From NCBI GenBank assembly GCA_026120185.1, contig JANUWF010001617.1, positions 682,001 to 746,000 of the forward strand: a stretch of 64,000 nt of DNA, written 5' to 3'. The position numbers were made by a program, and so were the translations under genes. The stretch is from Voacanga thouarsii. Taxonomy: Eukaryota; Streptophyta; Magnoliopsida; Gentianales; Apocynaceae. Positions 60,437 to 64,000 of this stretch are shown here, in pieces; position 1 is the stretch's first letter, and each line of letters opens with the position of its first letter. Below the pieces are notes generated by a model that saw only the letters and a list, made by a program, of their open reading frames with translations, was not told the origin of the DNA and ran no database searches.

Positions 60437-60789
60437 TGTTATAAAATTAGGGTAGTGTTAGAATAAAATCTTCACACTACACACTAATAAAACTCTAACT
60501 ATTTTGCACAAGAATTTCTCTCTTTCTTTTCTCTCACAATTTTTCTCTAATCTTTCTTTCACTAATCTTTCTTTCACAAAATAATGGTGTATTACAAGTT
60601 TAGAGAATAGCTCTATTTATAGAGCTCTAATTAGTGGATTACATCATGGCATACATCATCTTCCACTAATCTTAATTAGTGGTGTCTCCACTAAATGGTG
60701 GACATCCATAAAAATCTTCTAATAATTCACATAAATCCATAATTAGTGGAGCCTCCACTAATTAATAAATATTCCAATAATTCATAATA
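60437..60789 (-). repeat. Right-arm LTR of the Copia A palindrome
   Basis: 353 bp, inverted relative to 52502-52857 and sharing its derived tip (AATTCATAATA here). Small deletions (for example around 60505-60535) distinguish it. Its promoter would point leftward, toward the other arm. Confidence 0.88.
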
Positions 60790-61431
60790 ATATCCTAAAT
60801 TTTGGATTTTGTACAAATTTATTTAGTTCAATAGGGTAATTATAGTTTTTTTCTCAAATTATTTTTGATATATTATTTTAGTTCTCAAATATTTTGTCGA
60901 TCTATTTCTAATAACTCATGCTAGAGAGAAAGGAGAAAGTTGAGGAGAAATAGAAGGAGAAAATAAAATAAAAAATGTGCTAAAAATGTCTTTGAAAATC
61001 TTTGAGATGGAATTTTCACTTTCAAAATTAGTGTCACGTATTGAGAATGTATGTAAAAATGTTGTTACTTTATTACATAATTTTTTAATAAATCATAATT
61101 TATCATAATTTTTTAATGAATAATATCTCTTCAACAACGTATTTGTATGGTAACGAAATATTAATGATATATTTATTAACGAAAAAAATTATAAATTTTA
61201 CTTTATTTATTATGTAATAATTATTTAAATTTAACATAAATGGTAACGAAATGTATATATATAATGTCTATATATTTAATTAAATGTAATAATCAAGAGA
61301 TAAGATACTCTACCTAGGTATATATGTACACACACATATGTATGTTCGTAATTAAAAAATTATTTATGTTATATAATATATTAATTTAATAATCACTAAT
61401 TAATAAGGATTTATAATACTATATATAAACA

Positions 61432-61468
<37 letters not shown>

Positions 61469-61823
61469 TAATTAATAATAATTAAAATAAAATTCAAGCT
61501 CTTTAATATCAATATATGAAAACTTAAGATGTAAACAAAAATGTATTTGAAAAATCAATGATCTAACCATTACATGTATTTATAAAGTTAAAATAAGTTT
61601 AGTGATCAAATTTGAAAGTCATTCATTTTATTTTATCACATTTGTACAGTAATATCTATAAAATAGAAAGATATCTTAGTATTTACAAATATAAAGATAT
61701 CAAATTAACGATCCAACCATTAAATTTATTGTAATAATTACCAATAGTATTGTGACTAAATTTAAAAATAATCAGATAGAATTTAAAATAATTTTGAGAG
61801 GCTTTGTTATAATTAGACTAAAA
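60790..61823. other. AT-rich CACTA interior with an (AT)n microsatellite
   Basis: No gene. A perfect (TA)n run of about 30 bp lies at 61433-61463. The rest is AT-rich spacer between the Copia palindrome and the CACTA subterminal array. Confidence 0.6.
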
Positions 61824-62200
61824 ACGACGGTTACATTAAACCATCGTATTTGGTCTACTTTATTGCGACGATTACAACAAACCGTCGTATTTGGTCTATC
61901 TATTACGACGGTTACAATAAATCGTCATATTTGGCCTACTCTATTGTGACAGTTATAATAAACCGTTGTATTTGGCTTACTCTATTGCGACAGTTACAAT
62001 AAACTGTCGTATTTGGCATATTCTATTGCGACGGTTAAATTAAATCGTCGTATTTGATCTACTCTATTGCGACGGTTACTATAAACCGTCGTATTAGGTC
62101 TATCTATTGTGACAGTTTCAGAACCGTCGTATAAAGTAACCTATTACGACGATTTTTTGACTGACGTTTTTGTCTCCGTCGTATTATTTATTTTGTAGTG
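61824..62200 (-). repeat. Right TIR and 41-bp palindromic subterminal array of the CACTA element
   Basis: Nine units with cores at about 61825, 61866, 61906, 61947, 61988, 62029, 62070, 62110 and 62147, spaced 40-41 bp (last 37). Each has the form ACGACGGTT-N7-AACCGTCGT followed by ATTTGG and a TCTATT link, so every unit can form a hairpin. CACTA transposases (for example En/Spm TNPA) bind such subterminal repeats. The array ends in TTTTGTAGTG, the right TIR. Confidence 0.85.
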
Positions 62201-62394
62201 GTATTAGAGCCTGATTTGCGAGATTCATCAAAGCTCCAAAATCAAGTCAAAGAACGGTCAGGGACCATGTTTAAAGTAATTCCTTAGTGATCATAGTACG
62301 TCGAGACTCTACTGGTGTGCAGTCAAAGACTGTGAAGTTGGTTGGTCAGGGACCAGACTTACTTGGATAATGCACGGGACATCACCAAGTCAAG

Positions 62395-62985
62395 ATGGTA
62401 GACTTCGTCAACTCGAACAATATCGAAAAGCTCATAGAGGACAACTATAACGATTCGAGTGTGTGTCTAAAATTCTATTTGAGAGGCCAAGGCCTATGGG
62501 AGCTCGTAGATGGAAGCCAAACAACACCACCACCACTGGAAAATATAGGAGAATATAACAAATAGGACAAAAATGCTGGTAAGGCTCTATCCATTTTAGC
62601 TTTAACAATTGAAAAATAATTTTTAGATTTGATTAAAATGCAAAGACGCCAAAGGAAGCTTGGGATATTATGGCGGAGAGATTCCCTAAGACTAATGAAG
62701 CTAAGGTGAAAAGACTTGAAAACGAGCTATTAGGAATTTCATAAGGTAATATGACTGTGAGTCAATATTTTGTCAAAGTGAGATCCTTAGATGAAAAAAT
62801 TTCAAAATTAAATTCTATTCACCCTATTGATGAGACTAGCATGAGGAGAATTATAATTCGAGGGTTACGACGAGAATACACCCCAATTATAACAGCAACA
62901 CGGGGATGACCTGAGCCATCGACACTCAATGTGTTGGAAAATATGCTAGCAAATGAAGAAGCCTTAATGAGACCATCCTAATCAT
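62395..62985 (+). pseudogene. Copia C gag, with stops
   Basis: MVDFVNSNNIEKLIEDNY is followed by LRGQGLWELVDGSQTTPPP, a typical Copia gag opening. A TAG interrupts at 62563-62565. A one-base change near 62640 shifts the frame before KTPKEAWDIMAERFP. A TAA replaces a codon near 62742, and a TGA lies near 62908. The segment VSQYFVKVRSLDEKISKL, the RIIIRGLRREYTPI motif and NMLANEEAL complete the domain. The zinc knuckle is not preserved; the pol frame begins about 120 bp later. Confidence 0.85.
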
Positions 62986-63105
62986 ATTATAGGAGATAAA
63001 AAAAAAATTCTACAACATGGAGAAATATAAAAGTAGACGTATTGTAGTAATTGCTAATAATTCTAAAATGCCAATAACACATATTGGCAAAGCTCTAATA
63101 GTACA

Positions 63106-64000
63106 ATGATTCAACTCTACAAAGTGGAGTTAGATAATGTATTGCACGTGCTAGGTATGAAAAAGAACCTGTTATCAGTGTCACAGTTAGCTTTAGCAGG
63201 GAACTATGTTATATTTGGCCCAAACGACGTAAATGTGTATCGTCAATTAAAATTAGAAGGAGAACCAATTATGGAAGGACGAAGATTAGAGTCTATCTAT
63301 GTAATGTTTGCAGAGACAGCATGTGTAGATAAAACTAAAAAGAATGAGACACCAGATTTATGGCATGCAAGATTGGGACACGTGAGCTATACCAGACTAA
63401 TGGTGATGATGAAGAAGTCAATGCTGAAGGGTCTACCACAATTGGAGGTTCGAGAGAACATAATTTGTGTTGGCTACCAGTATGGTAAAGCACATCAACT
63501 ACCATACGAGGAGTCAAAATTCAGAGTTAAGGTACCTTTGGAGCTAGTCCACTTAGATGTTTTTGGCCCAGTAAAGCAGCCATCGGTAAGTGGTTATCGA
63601 TACATGATAACTTTTATCGATGACTATTCTCGATATGTTTGGATTGATTTCACGAAAGAAAAGTCCGAACTTTAACAAAGTTTAAGGCATTCAAGAAGAA
63701 AATAGAAAGTGAGATCGGTTATAAAATAAAATGCCTTCATACAGACAACGGTGGAGAATACACTTTAGAGGAGTTTACAGAGTTCTTGAAACAAAACAAA
63801 ATTCGACGACAGTTGACATGTCTGAATACTCCACAACAAAATGGAGTTGCAGAAAGAAAGAATTGACACTTAGCAGAGACTTGTAGAAGCATGCTGCATG
63901 CCAAGAATGTTCAACTGCAATTTTGGGCTGGATGTATGAAGACAACAACATATATCACAAATCGCCTACCACAAACAAAGCTCGGTATGATCTCATCTTA
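63106..64000 (+). pseudogene. Copia C pol: protease end, pre-integrase and integrase (cut by window end)
   Basis: [21 protein letters not shown] is the protease-to-integrase transition. GAG-pre-integrase ([14 protein letters not shown] and the QYGKAH region, with one expected Cys changed to Tyr) and the integrase core start ([20 protein letters not shown]) follow. The frame closes at 63675; a shifted frame carries TDNGGEYTLEEF and NGVAERKN, then a stop near 63864. The protease active site itself is missing or lies in the decayed region before 63106. Confidence 0.87.

Larger units (their letters stand above)
52502..60789. mobile_element. Tail-to-tail inverted pair of truncated Copia A elements (8.3-kb palindrome)
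   Basis: Left arm (52502 to about 56757, plus strand): LTR, gag, protease, integrase and RT, stopping in RNase H-proximal RT. Right arm (about 56758-60789, minus strand): the same element in opposite orientation, ending within RT near QVCPCVF. The arms can pair over about 4.0 kb, leaving about 230 bp (about 56530-56760) unpaired at the centre. Both outer LTR tips read TATTATGAATTATTGGAAT, sharing a TA-for-TG change and other differences from the complete copy at 15568-21152. The arms therefore probably derive from one element by fold-back duplication rather than from two insertions. No matching TSD was found at the outer ends. Confidence 0.9.
46338..62200. mobile_element. CACTA (En/Spm-type) transposon, 15.9 kb, carrying an RKD gene copy
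   Basis: The left end begins CACTACTAAAAATTAAAAC and the right end, reverse complemented, begins CACTACAAAATAAATAATA. The 3-bp TSD GTA lies at 46335-46337 and 62201-62203. Both ends carry many copies of GACGGTT/AACCGTCGTATTTG subterminal motifs: 46350-46900 on the left and a regular 41-bp array on the right. No TNP2-type transposase or TNPA-like protein could be recognised, so it is probably non-autonomous. Its cargo includes an intron-containing RKD pseudogene (48318-49227) and an 8.3-kb inverted pair of Copia A copies (52502-60789). Without those Copia copies it would be about 7.6 kb. It is inserted in the primer-binding site of Copia C. Confidence 0.88.
62204..64000 (+). mobile_element. 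Copia C, interior resuming after the CACTA insertion (runs off the window)
   Basis: Starts TTAGAGCC, completing the primer-binding site TGGTA|TTAGAGCC begun at 46333. It continues with a leader, gag and pol of a Copia element to the end of the window. Its 5' LTR end is at 46328. The 3' part and LTR lie beyond 64000. Confidence 0.82.

Noticed and set aside
61824..62200. Regular palindromic repeats resembling a CRISPR array
   Set aside because: The DNA is plant nuclear, the spacers are themselves conserved, and the array is the subterminal region of a CACTA element with TIR and TSD.

Overview
This is nuclear DNA of a flowering plant, most likely a eudicot. The evidence is a 10-exon intron-containing PIN-LIKES (PILS) gene, plant-type MULE, hAT, CACTA and Copia elements, a short tRNA-derived SINE, and very AT-rich spacers. 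I see no bacterial, organellar or rRNA/tRNA gene content. Apart from the PILS gene nearly everything is transposable-element (TE) DNA, much of it nested.

Layout. 1-1712: spacer. About 1713-9597: a Mutator-like element (MULE), minus strand, with a decayed transposase (4615-7288) and a second gene carrying a plant mobile domain (PMD; 2078-4377). 9627-14293: an hAT element with 18-bp terminal inverted repeats (TIRs), an 8-bp target-site duplication (TSD) and a near-intact transposase. 14496-14702: a SINE with a 13-bp TSD. 15568-21152: a complete but frameshifted Copia element (family A, minus strand; 367-bp LTRs, TSD GTTTT). 23320-26358: an intact PILS auxin-carrier-like gene of 410 codons, the only convincing host gene. 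About 26741-36807: an ancient relative of Copia A, interrupted by a collapsed LTR-type element (28422-32337, TSD GTATC) and a Stowaway-like MITE (34517-34815, TSD TA).

36884-64000 is one nested stack. The outermost layer is a third Copia (family C). Its LTR remnant ends at 46328 and its gag-pol resumes at 62204. A 9-kb Copia of family B (36911-45920) sits beside or inside that LTR. A CACTA element (46338-62200, TSD GTA) is inserted exactly within the primer-binding site of Copia C. The CACTA shows no recognisable transposase but carries an intron-containing, disabled copy of an RKD (RWP-RK) transcription-factor gene. It also contains an 8.3-kb palindrome made of two truncated Copia A copies fused tail to tail (52502-60789), with both 5' LTRs facing outward.

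The two features most worth following up are that palindrome and the RKD-carrying CACTA element around it. The palindrome is a potential long-hairpin or convergent-transcription source of small RNAs against its own family. Next in interest are the transposase-plus-PMD MULE and a run of small indels at CNG sites in the right arm of the palindrome.

Exon boundaries for PILS were worked out by hand and all phases agree. Boundaries of degenerate elements are approximate. No database search was possible.
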